Source: Beroe forskalii
Lineage: Eukaryota; Ctenophora; Nuda; Beroida; Beroidae
Length of the DNA stretch: 64,000 nucleotides
NCBI GenBank assembly: GCA_011033025.1
Contig: WFMF01000023.1
Coordinates: 372,001-436,000, forward strand
Reading direction: 5' to 3'
The notes under the pieces were generated by a model that was not told where the DNA came from, did not search any database, and saw only the letters and a list, made by a program, of their open reading frames with translations. Position 1 is the stretch's first letter, and every line of letters starts with the position of its first letter. Both the position numbers and the translations under genes were made by a program. This document shows, in pieces, positions 46,501 through 58,140 of this stretch.

Positions 46501-48593
46501 CTAACGAAAGAAATATTGAAGTATCAATTCAAAAAAGGCAAGCACCTGTTTTTTGAATGGGTGTTGTTTCTGACTATTATAGCTCGTCGTATTTCGAATC
46601 TAATTTTGACAAATATCGTCCTGTAAGTAAGATAGGATAAAGTCTGAAACCCTAATTTTCTAAAATTTTTATTCTCAACCAGGGCTCGCCCCTGGACCCC
46701 CTTGCATTACTTAGTTACTTCATGGGATTAGGGCCCCCCGAAAAAAAATCCTAGCTAAAAGGGTAAAATGGTAACTTCGGGTACCTTATCTAATCTGATC
46801 CATTAAAGTTACCCTCACTAATTAACCAGTCTTTTACCATGGTAACTATCGGGTACCATGGTAACTATCGGGTACCATGGAAAAATTACCTATTCGACTA
46901 TCAGGCGCATCTCGGAAGTAATGTAGCGTGTAGTCGTAGTCTTCCTGAAAATAAATAGCCCTGATTAGTGGTTTACTCAAAATGCGGTATTGTGATTGGT
47001 GGTTTGCTCAAGATGCGGTATTGTGATTGGTGGTTTGGCTCAAGATGCGATAATGTGATTGGTGGTTGGCTCAAGATGCGGTATTTTGATTGGTGGTTTG
47101 GCTCAAGATGCGGTCATGTGATTGGTGGTTTGGTGAACATACTTAGATGAGACTGGTTGCTTGTTTTTTGGAATGATTCAATTGATAGTTTCTGTTATGT
47201 GACTGGTAGTTGACTTGAAGACCAATATCACATGAAATCTTCGCTTTAACGCCTCGTAACTGTCATTAGCACAGCATGGAGAATTGCCTCATGAAAACAC
47301 TCACACTGCAGCTGTTACACTGTGTAACATTGTGTAACAGTACTTGTTACACAAATACAGTGTTTGTACAACCACTATATTCTTTATATGTCCTGTATAC
47401 ACATTACACAAGTGTCTCTACTGTCCATTGTACGCACCACTCTGTTCGGACTGCTCCTGATCATTGTTGGTAGGTACAGTGCCTCACAAGGTCGTGAGTA
47501 TCACATTCTAACACGCCCATAATATACACAGAGCTTATCATTACAAAGCATTGGGTGGACATTGGTCTTATGAGGGTTAAACATGGGGCGTTGTCATGGC
47601 AACTACTTTTTGTCATGGTAACGTGGTATTATAGTTACTATGATGATGTGGTATAAAACACCCGGTGCTATAATAAGAACCTGTTGACATGGTCACCTGG
47701 TTCCATGGTAACCTGGTGTTGTGGTAACAACCTGATGTCATGGTAACCAGGTGTTATGGTTTCATGGTAACCTGGTGTCATGACTCATGGTAACCTGTTG
47801 TCATGGTAACCTGGTGTCATGGTGTCATTGTAACCTGTTGTCATAGTAACTGGTATCATGGTAACCTGGTGTCATGGTTTCATGGTAACCTGGTGTCATG
47901 GTGTCATGGTAACCTGTTGTCATGGTAACCTGGTGTCATGGTGTCATTGTAACATGGTGTCATTGTAACCTGTTGTCATAGTAACTGGTATCATGGTAAC
48001 CTGGTGTCATGGTTTCATGGTAACCTGGTGTCATGGTGTCATGGTAACCTGTTGTCATGGTAACCTGGTGTCATGGTGTCATTGTAACATGGTGTCATTG
48101 TAACCTGTTGTCATAGTAACTGGTATCATGGTAACCTGGTGTCATGGTTTCATGGTAACCTGGTGTCATGGTGTCATGGTAACCTGTTGTCATGGTAACC
48201 TGGTGTCATGGTGTCATTGTAACATGGTGTCATTGTAACCTGTTGTCATAGTAACTGGTATCATGGTAACCTGGTGTCATGGTTTCATGGTAACCTGGTG
48301 TCATGGTGTCATTGTAACCTGTTGTCATAGTAACTGGTATCATGGTAACCTGGTGTCATGGTGTCATTGTAACCTGTTGTCATAGTAACTGGTATCATGG
48401 TAACCTGGTGTCATGGTGTCATGGTAACCTGGTGTCATGGTAACCTGGTGTCATGGTAACTGGTGTCCTATACCTGATGGGGAGCAAACAGCCCAGAACA
48501 GCACCCGGCCCCATGTTCCTGAGTAGAGGGAGCCTCTAGCCGGGAGTAGTAACAGTCATTGATGCTGATCTGCTCAGCCGTGCCTTTGATCAT
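37504..48593 (-). CDS. Anoctamin (TMEM16) Ca2+-activated channel/scramblase
   Basis: Exons in transcript order: 48593-48474 (start ATG), 46944-46890, one unresolved exon, 45441-45322, 45113-45031, 44866-44780, 44604-44480, 44244-44189, 44063-43995, 43420-about 43363, 43103-43013, 42869-42751, 42608-42552, 42377-42245, 41981-41894, 41289-41125, 40738-40590, 40342-40144, 39910-39793, 39603-39451, 39304-39252, 38948-38794, 38469-38379, 38057-37935, 37557-37504. Family landmarks: KLHATKECLFNYGE, YPLHDGPYE, FLEFWKRY, RYNPITLRWEPY, GYPGAYNRIFG, and the C-terminal IPDVPEKLEALIHLEDSFA. Ca2+-site residues are all present: NNIQE (TM6), EYLEM (TM7), EIRLD (TM8). Two junctions fail: after 46890 (phase 1 into phase 0) and after 43363, where the expected YFG..YFA segment and a donor are missing. 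About 840 residues, normal length for the family. Channel versus scramblase cannot be decided. Confidence 0.93.
37730..37915. repeat. Tandem repeat, about 43-nt unit, next to an anoctamin donor
   Basis: About four copies containing ggattgggtgatcttatcct in the last intron of the anoctamin gene, close to the donor of exon 38057-37935. Confidence 0.85.
38470..38775. repeat. X-box-like minisatellite in anoctamin intron
   Basis: Copies of ttgtcatggtaacgtgagga and gttaccatggttacaagggg fill the intron between exons 38948-38794 and 38469-38379. The acceptor itself is ccatgacaacacccag, so it lies within a diverged unit. Confidence 0.88.
38982..39063. mobile_element. Fold-back element in anoctamin intron
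   Basis: acaatttggaatgata at the left pairs with its exact complement at the right; inside, ctggcagagtatct pairs with agatactctgccag. The 82-base unit is one long interrupted hairpin with no coding content. Confidence 0.82.
40380..40598. repeat. Tandem repeat containing the donor of exon 40738-40590
   Basis: On the minus strand each roughly 50-nt unit contains gggaaagtgagtgttctaag. The true junction is GGAAA then GTGAGT, so four or five copies of exon end plus donor follow the real one. Confidence 0.92.
43130..43370. repeat. Degenerate tcctgattgagtcctacttg repeat
   Basis: Loose copies of tcctgattgagtcctacttg fill the anoctamin intron between 43103 and 43363. This is the stretch in which a conserved anoctamin exon is missing. 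Confidence 0.75.
43408..43880. repeat. 17-nt minisatellite grown from an anoctamin acceptor
   Basis: About 27 units of gggaactgctgataaga, with three interruptions reading gctgagcacctgagaggg. The true 3' splice site of exon 43420 is, on this strand, gcttagcacctgagaggg, so the longer units are copies of the acceptor plus first coding bases. Confidence 0.92.
46230..46775. repeat. Direct duplication and MITE-related copy
   Basis: Two diverged direct copies of about 230 bases share aaatgctaacaacc, cgatttcaattttgc and an acctgtttttgaa block. The second copy (46541-46775) contains, inverted, the sequence related to the element at 7041-7383. The unresolved anoctamin exon should lie in or near this stretch. 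Confidence 0.65.
46968..47135. repeat. Tandem repeat, about 32-nt unit
   Basis: Five copies containing ttgtgattggtggtttggct. The ATTGG word resembles a CCAAT box on the minus strand. Confidence 0.85.
47585..48470. repeat. Higher-order minisatellite in the first anoctamin intron
   Basis: Roughly 900 bases of catggtaacctggtgtcatg-type units, organised in blocks of about 130 bases that repeat three to four times. The array ends at the donor of the first coding exon (48474). Confidence 0.9.
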
Positions 48594-51420
48594 GTCATCT
48601 GGGTCTTATCAGGGTGCCCTCTGCAGTCTATAGTGTGTTAGGGGAGTGATGGGCTGCGAACAGTCAACAGGGCAAATAGAGATATAACAGTGCAAATAGC
48701 AGGGCAAATTATCGAATTCAGCAGCTAGTTATGGGATGTTCGCCAAAGTGCTTCGCATGAAAAGCTAACCCCTGAAAGAGGAGTATGCAATCTACGGAAT
48801 ATTATGTAAAAATCTGTAACTCTAAAAAAGAAAACATTGCTTCAGGTAATTAGAAATCTTCGAACATGTGCAAAACTTCAACATGTTACACTTTTCATAC
48901 TTCAATCCAGGCTCGGAATGATCTTTAAAAGTTTTGGGTTGTGACTGGCACTGACTCAAGTAACTACGTGACATACTAATAAAAGAATAAACTGCCGGGA
49001 CTCACTAAAAAGCACGGCAAGATGATTACGCAACACTCTGTTGTCATAGCTTAAAAGCTTTAATTAACCTTTTCACTGCCCTACAACTTTGTTACAATAG
49101 CCCTTCTAAGTTGTAACCCTGCAGCTCAAATTAGAACAAAGTGTATAATTAAGTTATTTGGATACATAATATGTTTTGTAAGTATAGCTTTTAGTCTGAA
49201 ACAGATACTGAACCACTCACAATGAATCACTCAAGAGAAAATGATTTAGTGATGTAGAAATATCAAACTGTCAGCAATTCAACCTGAGACGCGCAACAAG
49301 TATTAAATTCGGAATATTTCTCCTTTTGAATTCGTTTCTTTACGAAACTTCTACATGCCTCACAGAAAGGGGTCAGTGTATGGTTCTTAAAACGCCCCGC
49401 TGAGGATTGTTCCTGCATTCTGCAATCCTGCAACTCATTAGTACACGTACAAAGTGCTTAGTCGGGGGCACCACTTCCTGATTCTAGTGACATTTCTTTG
49501 CTATTGCTTAAAATTATAGATGCTACGCACTCACCTGATCCGTGATTAAATTATGATTTTACTCCGCATGCAATCCTAAAACTCCGCATGCAATCCTAAA
49601 CCTCTTTACTCCGCATGCAATCCTAAAACTCTTTACTCCGCATGCAATCCTAAAACTCCGCATGCATTCCATTACTCGTTTCTCCGGAAACCCTGTGTGT
49701 GTCTAAGATCCTTGACATTCGCACGAGGCAGAGTTCGTCACGTGACAAATCTCATTCTCAGCACTCTCTTACTGGGAATCTCTGCCATCTGCCCTTCTGG
49801 TAAACTTCTTAAAACCCATATGAGATTGGGAGTTTCCCCACAGTGAAATACCACTAAGGAGGAATTGACATGTTTCATTTTGAAAAATTCTCCGCTTCTG
49901 TTTAGGTACAAGCTGCCATATTGCTTGTACCACTGTACATTGTGTACTGTAGATCACGTGTACGTTTTACACCAGTGTAGTCCTTTCACTGATCAAGTAA
50001 TGTACACTAAACACCTGGCATCTGAGTACGTGTGTTTCCCAGGGGCATAAGAATGGTTCTCTACTCAGACAAAAAACTCAAAGGTTACCCTCGAAACTTT
50101 GAAATGATTGCAATGAAAGCGCAACCACAGTTAGAGTTATTTCCCAAATCCTTTCACAAACTTAGCTAAAACATTATAAACGATAAAATGCTCAGTACCT
50201 CTAAGATAAACACAAACAATTTAAATCTGGAATAACAGTGTACTAATGCAAATTAGCTCTGGAATCTTACACTGTGAATGTAAAAACTGAATTATTTTTA
50301 AACAAAGGATCATTTTCCGAGTTGTGCCATCTGTGGCACAAATAGCTTCAATTTAGACCGTGTTTTGTTCAGTGCCAGAACGCGCCATGTTGGACTCTGA
50401 TAATGACTTCACTTAGAAAAGCTTTTAAATGGAGAGTGTGGAATGGTACTCCTCTGTACAACTCCTCTGTCCAGCTCCTCCTACTTAAACAGCTCCTCAG
50501 CTTATTGCTTAAGTTACTTAATCATTATTTAAGTTCTCAGTATATGAAATAGAATTTAAGTCCTATGAGGACAAGGAATGGTTAAGATGAAAAAGGAGGA
50601 ATGACCCTGAGTGTTTTTCAAGTTATATATAAACATTTACAGGAAACAGATATCTGGTTGGCTTAATTCGGTTTCATGAGTTCGCAGGAGCAAATTGTCA
50701 ATTTATTGCCATTTAAAAAATGGCAATGGAATGCAAAACCACATGTACCAGTCATGACAGGGTTTAGGAGTCTGAAGTAAGCACAATACTCATTGCTGGT
50801 TGTTGATTGATGAACAGCCCTTGTTGAATGATGAGTCTTATCAATATAAATGACTATGATGAAAATACTAAAACATCATTAGCACACTTTTTAATTAAAA
50901 CTTCTGCCAGGATAATGACATTGCCAGCCCCTCTAATTAGAAATAATTACTAAAAACATCCTAAGGCCTAACAATCATGGAGAAAACTGAACAAAAACTT
51001 TAAATTAGTTGGTCATTTCTCACTCAAGGCTACTAAAACAATCCAAAAGAGAATCTTCTAAACTTTCAAAATAAGCAAACTTAAAGAGGCAATGAAAGAT
51101 GTTGCTAAATCGGACCTTGTGAATTGTATTCAAAGCAAACTCTTCCCTCTAAAACACAAACAAGGCCTCGACAATGCCTGCTATACACTGTGAAAACTAG
51201 TAAGTGTTTTGTCATCAACACACCACTCTAACCTCTGATAATGACGTCATCAACACACCACTCTAACCCCTGATAATGACGTCACTGCATTGTTCTGGGG
51301 CTATACACACCGGGGCCAGCACAATGGCAGGTGCCTTAGACAATGTAAATATCCACACACAAACACAGTGCAAACAACTACAGTGCTGTGAATAGTATAT
51401 GCAAACGAAGATTATTCCTA
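48594..51420. other. Upstream of anoctamin: no exon recognised
   Basis: Contains a short five-copy array of actccgcatgcaatcctaaa (49555-49670). The remainder is AT-rich unique sequence. The anoctamin promoter is expected just above 48593 but no core element is evident. Confidence 0.5.
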
Positions 51421-51424
51421 CAAA

Positions 51425-52890
51425 CGAACTGATGAAAGTACTCTGTTAGAAATAATTAAATTACTACTCAGATAAAACTATAGAAATAAATAAATGACTA
51501 CTCAAATAAAACTCTAGAAATAAATGAATGACTACTCGGATAAAACTATAGAAATAAATAAATGGCTACTCAGATAAAACTCTAGAAATAAATAAATGAC
51601 TACTCGGATAAAACTCTAGAAATAATTAAATGACTACTCGGATAAAACTCTAGAAATAAATAAATGACTACTCGGATAAAACTATAGAAATAAATAAATG
51701 GCTACTCAGATAAAACTCTAGAAATAAATAAATGACTACTCGGATAAAACTCTAGAAATAGATAAATGACTACTCAGATAAAACTCTAGAAATAAATAAA
51801 TGACTACTCAGATAAAACTCTAGAAATAAATAAATGACTACTCGGATAAAACTCTAGAAATAAATAAATGACTTCTCAAATAAAACTATAGAAATAAGTA
51901 AATGACTTCTCAAATAAAACTCTAGAAATAAATAAATGACTACTCGGATAAAACTCTAGAAATAGATAAATGACTACTCAGATAAAACTATAGAAATAAA
52001 TAAATGACTACTCAGATAAAACTCTAGAAATAAATAAATGACTACTCGGATAAAACTCTAGAAATAAATAAATGACTACTCGGATAAAACTATAGAAATA
52101 AATAAATGGCTACTCAGATAAAACTCTAGAAATAAATAAATGACTACTCGGATAAAACTCTAGAAATAATTAAATGACTACTCGGATAAAACTCTAGAAA
52201 TAAATAAATGACTACTCGGATAAAACTATAGAAATAAATAAATGGCTACTCAGATAAAACTCTAGAAATAAATAAATGACTACTCGGATAAAACTCTAGA
52301 AATAGATAAATGACTACTCAGATAAAACTCTAGAAATAAATAAATGACTACTCAGATAAAACTCTAGAAATAAATAAATGACTACTCGGATAAAACTCTA
52401 GAAATAAATAAATGACTTCTCAAATAAAACTATAGAAATAAGTAAATGACTTCTCAAATAAAACTCTAGAAATAAATAAATGACTACTCGGATAAAACTC
52501 TAGAAATAGATAAATGACTACTCAGATAAAACTATAGAAATAAATAAATGACTACTCGGATAAAACTCTAGAAATAGATAAATGACTACTCAGATAAAAC
52601 TCTAGAAATAAATAAATGACTACTCAGATAAAACTCTAGAAATAAATAAATGACTACTCGGATAAAACTCTAGAAATAAATAAATGACTTCTCAAATAAA
52701 ACTATAGAAATAAGTAAATGACTTCTCAAATAAAACTCTAGAAATAAATAAATGACTACTCGGATAAAACTCTAGAAATAGATAAATGACTACTCAGATA
52801 AAACTCTAGAAATAAATAAATGGCTACTCAGATAAAACTCTAGAAATAGATAAATGACTACTCAGATAAAACTATAGAAATAAATAGGTA
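51425..52890. repeat. 34-nt satellite, about 43 copies
   Basis: Unit taaatgactactcggataa plus aactctagaaataaa. Variants (cggata, cagata, caaata; ctagaa, tatagaa) recur in fixed order in blocks of several hundred bases, so whole segments have been duplicated. Not near any recognised exon. Confidence 0.95.
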
Positions 52891-53447
52891 CTCAGACCGA
52901 CGAAGGAACATTTCCACATGAAATAGGCTAAATTTGAACAATTTCCGCAGAATGTTGCTATATTCTCTTAACTATCCCTGAAAGCGCATTCTATTATTCT
53001 AGCTAGCGTTAATCTATTGACCTATTGTTCCAGCCTCGTCCTGCCTAACTTCAGGCAGTCCTTGATGCATGGAATAATTATTTGAGCCCATTGTAATATT
53101 CAAATGAAACTGACAGCACGTGTCATTGCACATTGTACATTTCACATTGTACATTGCACGTTGTGTACAGTGTACAGTGTGTTTTCAGTACACTGAAACA
53201 CGTAGGAGCGAAGGGGGGTTTACACAAACTCTCACAACGACTTGACGCGGGGCATTGTTTCCAGCTAAATTAAAACGCAACAAAGCTTATTATACGAGTA
53301 GTATTAACAGCTCAACGAGATGAGTATACAACCCTTCATTATCAGAGCGCCACATGGAAAAGAAGATAGCTGTGCAGCGCGCCATGACACTTCTTCACTG
53401 CTCACTTTCCCACTGTGTGATGTCCTCATCAACCCACTGCCCTTAGA

Positions 53448-53985
53448 CCTGATGATGACGTCACTCAGTTAGTCTCCTGATATAGAACCTACTCAGTGTT
53501 CTGAGACCTGATGATGACGTCACTCAGTCAGCCTCCTGATATAGAACCTGATGATGACGTCACTCAGTCAGCCTCCTGATATAGAACCTGATGATGACGT
53601 CACTCAGTCAGCCTCCTGATATAGACCTGATGATGACGTCACTCAGTCAGCCTCCTGATATAGACCTGATGATGACGTCACTCAGTCAGCCTCCTGATAT
53701 AGACCTGATGATGACGTCACTCAGTCAGCCTCCTGATATAGACCTGATGATGACGTCACTCAGTCAGCCTCCTGATATAGACCTGATGATGACGTCACTC
53801 AGTCAGCCTCCTGATATAGACCTGATGATGACGTCACTCAGTCAGCCTCCTGATATAGACCTGATGATGACGTCACTCAGTCAGCCTCCTGATATAGACC
53901 TGATGATGACGTCACTCAGTCAGCCTCCTGACTTAGACCTGATGATGACGTCACTCAGTCAGCCTCCTGATCTAGAACCTGCCTC
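53448..53985. repeat. 39-nt satellite with 13 CRE palindromes
   Basis: Thirteen units, each with TGACGTCA (first at 53456-53463, last at 53946-53953), the palindromic cAMP-response element bound by CREB/ATF, followed by ctcagtcagcctcctgatat. The 134-residue open frame over the array arises because 39 is a multiple of three. Confidence 0.95.
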
Positions 53986-54734
53986 CACTCCGTGATGGGA
54001 ATGCGTGCGGAGTGAAGTGGGTGCACTGTATCAGACTGTGGGTGCACTGTCAAGTAATCAAGTATCAGTGGATTGGGTCCTTTCAAATTAGTGGAGGAAT
54101 ACCTTCAAGTAATCAAGTATCAGTGGATTGGGTCCTTTCAAATTAGTGGAGGGATACCTCCTAATGACCACCTGATTCAGAGGATAGGGAGAAGGTATCC
54201 CCTCATTTCTTTGAAAGAGTTGAGAGGACTCTAAAGTACCTGCGAATGTTAGGATGGGGGTGGTATTCTCTTTATTTCTTTGGAAATACAGGTGTTAAGG
54301 TACAAGACAAACATATGCCAATCATTTATACAAGGAATATCAATACAAGAAATAGGGAAGAAACTGCAGTTATCAGATGTACTCGAGATTAAGTGGAAAT
54401 ATTTTACTCCTCCAGCAACTCATTAATGTGATCAATGTACCGTGTCCATGCGAAGGCACAATTTCCATGTGATTCTGTGATGAGAACACATCATCTTCAA
54501 ATAATATTCCCATTATTCCTGATGCCATAGTCCTATTATAAGCTATTCAAATTTCAAACTGCTTGACGTTATGTTCAAGTTAACGTTGCTGCGATAAGTC
54601 AAGATGTACAATAGTAAAAATCTTCCCATTGGAGTTTTGTACGTTGAAACAAGAGGCCGAGAGTTGGAAAGTTCGGAATCGGAAAGCAGCCGACTGCAGT
54701 TCCAAGTAAGTCTTAATGGAAACTGACACCGCTT

Positions 54735-55165
54735 TTACATTGACATCAGTTTACATTGACACCAGTTTACCTTGACACCAGTTTACCTTGACACCAGTTT
54801 ACATTGACACCAGTTTACCTTGACACCAGTCTACCTTGACACCAGTTTACCTTGACACCAGTTTACTTTGACACCAGTTTACCTTGAAACCAGTTTCCCT
54901 TGAAACCAGTTTACCTTGACACCAGTTTACCTTGACACCAGTTCACCTTAACACCAGTTTACCTTGACACCAGTTTACCTTGACACCAGGTTACCTTGAC
55001 ACCAGTTCACCTTGACATCAGTTCACCTTAACACCAGTTTACCTTGACACCAGTTTACCTTGACACCAGTTTACCTTGACACCAGTTTACCTTGACACCA
55101 GTTTACCTTGACACCAGTTTACCTTGACACCAGTTTACCTTGACACCAGTTTACCTTGATACCTG
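54735..55165. repeat. 17-nt minisatellite (ttgacaccagtttacc)
   Basis: About 25 copies. The same unit makes up the receptor intron array at 16755-17300 and appears at 38265-38300. A roughly 57-base duplication of caagtaatcaagtatcagtg precedes it at 54050-54155. Confidence 0.92.
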
Positions 55166-56164
55166 TTATTCTGTACTTCTGTAAGCAGTGTCACTCTGAG
55201 ACGGGTTCACCTTGCACTTCACAAATTGTTTGAGCACTCTGCCCGCTACCGTGCACCTTAGCACTTAAGTAATCCGGTGAGATAATCGCAGAGGGTGCAT
55301 AATAGCCTCATTATTACACCTCATTTATTCCTTAAAAAGTATAATGAGAGATGATGTGTTTGACTATGAAGCTCCGCTATTTTGGTCGGGACTGTACTAA
55401 CTCCGATCGCTGGGTCTGGTGATCGGTTTCTTAGATTCCTGTTTAACCTTGCTTCCTGTATTTGTCTTGCGCAATTCTTGTTCAAACTTCTGATAAATTC
55501 CATACAATAGCTCTAGCCACTGGGGATGCCGGTAACGAACGACCGGTTACCATTTCTCAATTATAAATCCGGTTTCGGTTTGGTGAACCGGCTGTTTTCT
55601 ATCATGACCCGTAACACTGGCCATCCTTGCTGTACACTACCTTAACACTTTATTATAGAGACATGGTTATCATATCATAACAACTCTGTACTGAAGTATG
55701 TAGATAAAAATACCTCACACTATGAAACGATCATGAATTGCAGTGTTGCACTCCTTCTACTATTTTAGTTTTGCCGATGCCAGAGAAATCAGTTTTGCCT
55801 CCAATCTGAGCAGTGAGTAGTAAATAGATCATTCGAAATTCCGGGAACTAAGCGTGTTTTTTACTGTCATTGTTATAGTAATCTCTGATATTTATACTCA
55901 CACTGTTCTAATTTGGTATTTTTTCGATGAGCTATAAAATGGAATACCAATTCCATTTTTTATGTTTTTATATTTGGTTAAATGTGACGTACAATCAACA
56001 TCGAAATCATTTTAATATCTTAATTATTTGTGTGCTTTTTATCGATTAATTTTATGTTTTTCCATATTTCTTATTTCAAGTGCAACTATCAACCAACAAG
56101 TTACCGTTTTATTTAAGTTATAATTTGTGCTAGTTGAGAATTTGAACCCTGATTAAAGGCAATG

Positions 56165-57255
56165 CGAATAACTAACCTTGGGGCTGTGCTGCAAGTAAGA
56201 GCCTAATAAGGTGTAATGTTATGAGGGGGATTAACTAACCTTGGGGCTGTGTTGCAAGTAAGAGCCTAATAAGGTGTAATGTTATGAGGGGGGATGAACT
56301 AACCTTGGGGCTGTGTTGCAAGTAAGAGCCTAATAAGGTGTAATGTTGTGAGGGGGGATGAACTAACCTTGGGGCTGTGCTGCAAGTAAGAGCCTAATAA
56401 GGGGTAATGTTATGAGGGGGGATGAACTCACCTTGGGGCTGTGTTGTAGGTAAGAGCCTAATAAGGTGTAATGTTATGAGGGGATGAACTCACCTTGGGG
56501 CTGTGTTGTAGGTAAGAGCCTAATAAGGTGTAATGTTGTGAGGGGATGAACTAACCTTGGGGCTGTGCTGCAAGTAAGAGCCTAATAAGGTGTAATGTTA
56601 TGAGGGGGGATGAACTAACCTTGGGGCTGTGTTGCAAGTAAGAGCCTAATAAGGTGTAATGTTATGAGGGGATGAACTAACCTTGGGGCTGTGCTGCAGG
56701 TAAGAGCCTAATAAGGTGTAATGTTATGAGGGGATGAACTAACCTTGGGGCTGTGTTGCAAGTAAGAGCCTAATAAGGTGTAATGTTATGAGGGGATTAA
56801 CTAACCTTGGGGCTGTGTTGCAAGTAAGAGCCTAATAAGGTGTAATGTTATGAGGGGATTAACTAACTTTGGGGCTGTGTTGCAAGTAAGAGCCTAATAA
56901 GGTGTAATGTTATGAGGGGATGAACCTTGGGGCTAAGGTGTAAGAGCCTAATAAGGTGTAATGTTATGAGGGGATGAACTAACCTTGGGGCTGTGTTGCA
57001 AGTAGAGCCTAATAAGGTGTAATGTTATGAGGGGGATGAACTAACTTTGGGGCTGTGTTGCAAGTAAGAGCCTAATAAGGTGTAATGTTATGAGGGGGAT
57101 GAACTAACCTTGGGGCTGTGTTGCAAGTAAGAGCCTAATAAGGTGTAATGTTATGAGGGGGATGAACTAACCTTGGGGCTGTGTTGCAAGTAAGAGCCTA
57201 ATAAGGTGTAATGTTTCGAGGGGGAATGAACTAACCTTGGGGCTGTGTTGCAGGT
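56165..57255. repeat. About 62-nt satellite grown from a minus-strand donor
   Basis: About seventeen copies containing aaccttggggctgtgttgca, ending exactly at the candidate exon 57319-57241. On the minus strand each unit holds CAACACAGCCCCAAG followed by GTTAGTT, the same as the end of that exon and its donor. Confidence 0.93.
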
Positions 57256-57319
57256 AGGTAGCAGGGTTGGGATCCGTGATCGGGATTGCCTCGTACTCCT
57301 TCATAATCCTCTTCTGTTA
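57241..57319 (-). CDS. Orphan candidate exon, weakly like a UBE2J-type ubiquitin-conjugating enzyme
   Basis: Flanked by the acceptor ccttaacag and the donor gttagtt on the minus strand, it reads KRIMKEYEAIPITDP and then a segment ending in YLQHSPK. The start resembles the N-terminal helix of UBE2J enzymes (consensus RLMKE...DP). No E2 catalytic Cys exon was found in the surrounding 10 kb, so the assignment is only a suggestion. Exon edges are approximate to a few bases. Confidence 0.45.
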
Positions 57320-57839
57320 AGGCTGGTTACCATGCCACCATTGTTACCATGACAACCCTAGTACAGTTCTACAAAGGAAAGCACGTTAGAGATACGCGAG
57401 ATACAACATCAAACCACTGCCGCATAGCTCTATATAATTCTATATAATCCAGCACTGAATCACTAAGTGACGTATTCTACACGCCTTATTTGGGTGGAAA
57501 TAACCGCCTCCAAATGAGGCTGGAGGGAAACCACCCTTAGAGGTGATTAGTGTGCTAATTTAGACGTGGTTAATCATCCCACGCATACACCTCAATATGT
57601 AGAAATGACTTGTTGCTGTGTGGATTAGATAATACATTGCACGTGTAGGAGCAAGGTAGTATAGCAACCAGGGCACGTTGCCTTGACGACCACTAAGTAA
57701 CACGATGACAAAGTAACAGGGGCGGTATATTGAAATCTCGTATAACGGGGCAATGAAATACTGTGTCCTTGGCAACATAATGCAGATCAAACTTTTCTTC
57801 TTCACAAAATACGAAACAAACTAGACCATAACAACCTAT

Positions 57840-58140
57840 TGATTCTTGTAGCAACCTAGACCATGACAACCTACTGGTTTACATGAGCCTAGACCATGGC
57901 AAATTACTACTGGTTTACGTAGCAACCTAGACCATGACAACCTACTGGTTTACGTAACAATCTAGACTATGGCAACCTACTGGTTCACATGACAACCTAG
58001 ACCATAACAACCTACACGATTATGTAGCAAACTAGACCATGACAACCTACTGATTTACATGGCAACCTATTGGTTTACATGACAACCTAGACCATGACAA
58101 CATACTGGTTTACATGACAACCTAGACCTTGGCAACCTCA
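57840..58140. repeat. Degenerate tandem repeat (gaccatgacaacctactggt)
   Basis: About ten loose copies of gaccatgacaacctactggt. The ccatgacaac half matches the X-box-like core. Confidence 0.85.

Noticed and set aside
53591-53995. 134-residue frame of MMTSLSQPPDIDL repeats
   Set aside because: Produced by a 39-nt satellite whose length is a multiple of three; no splice sites or unique coding sequence.
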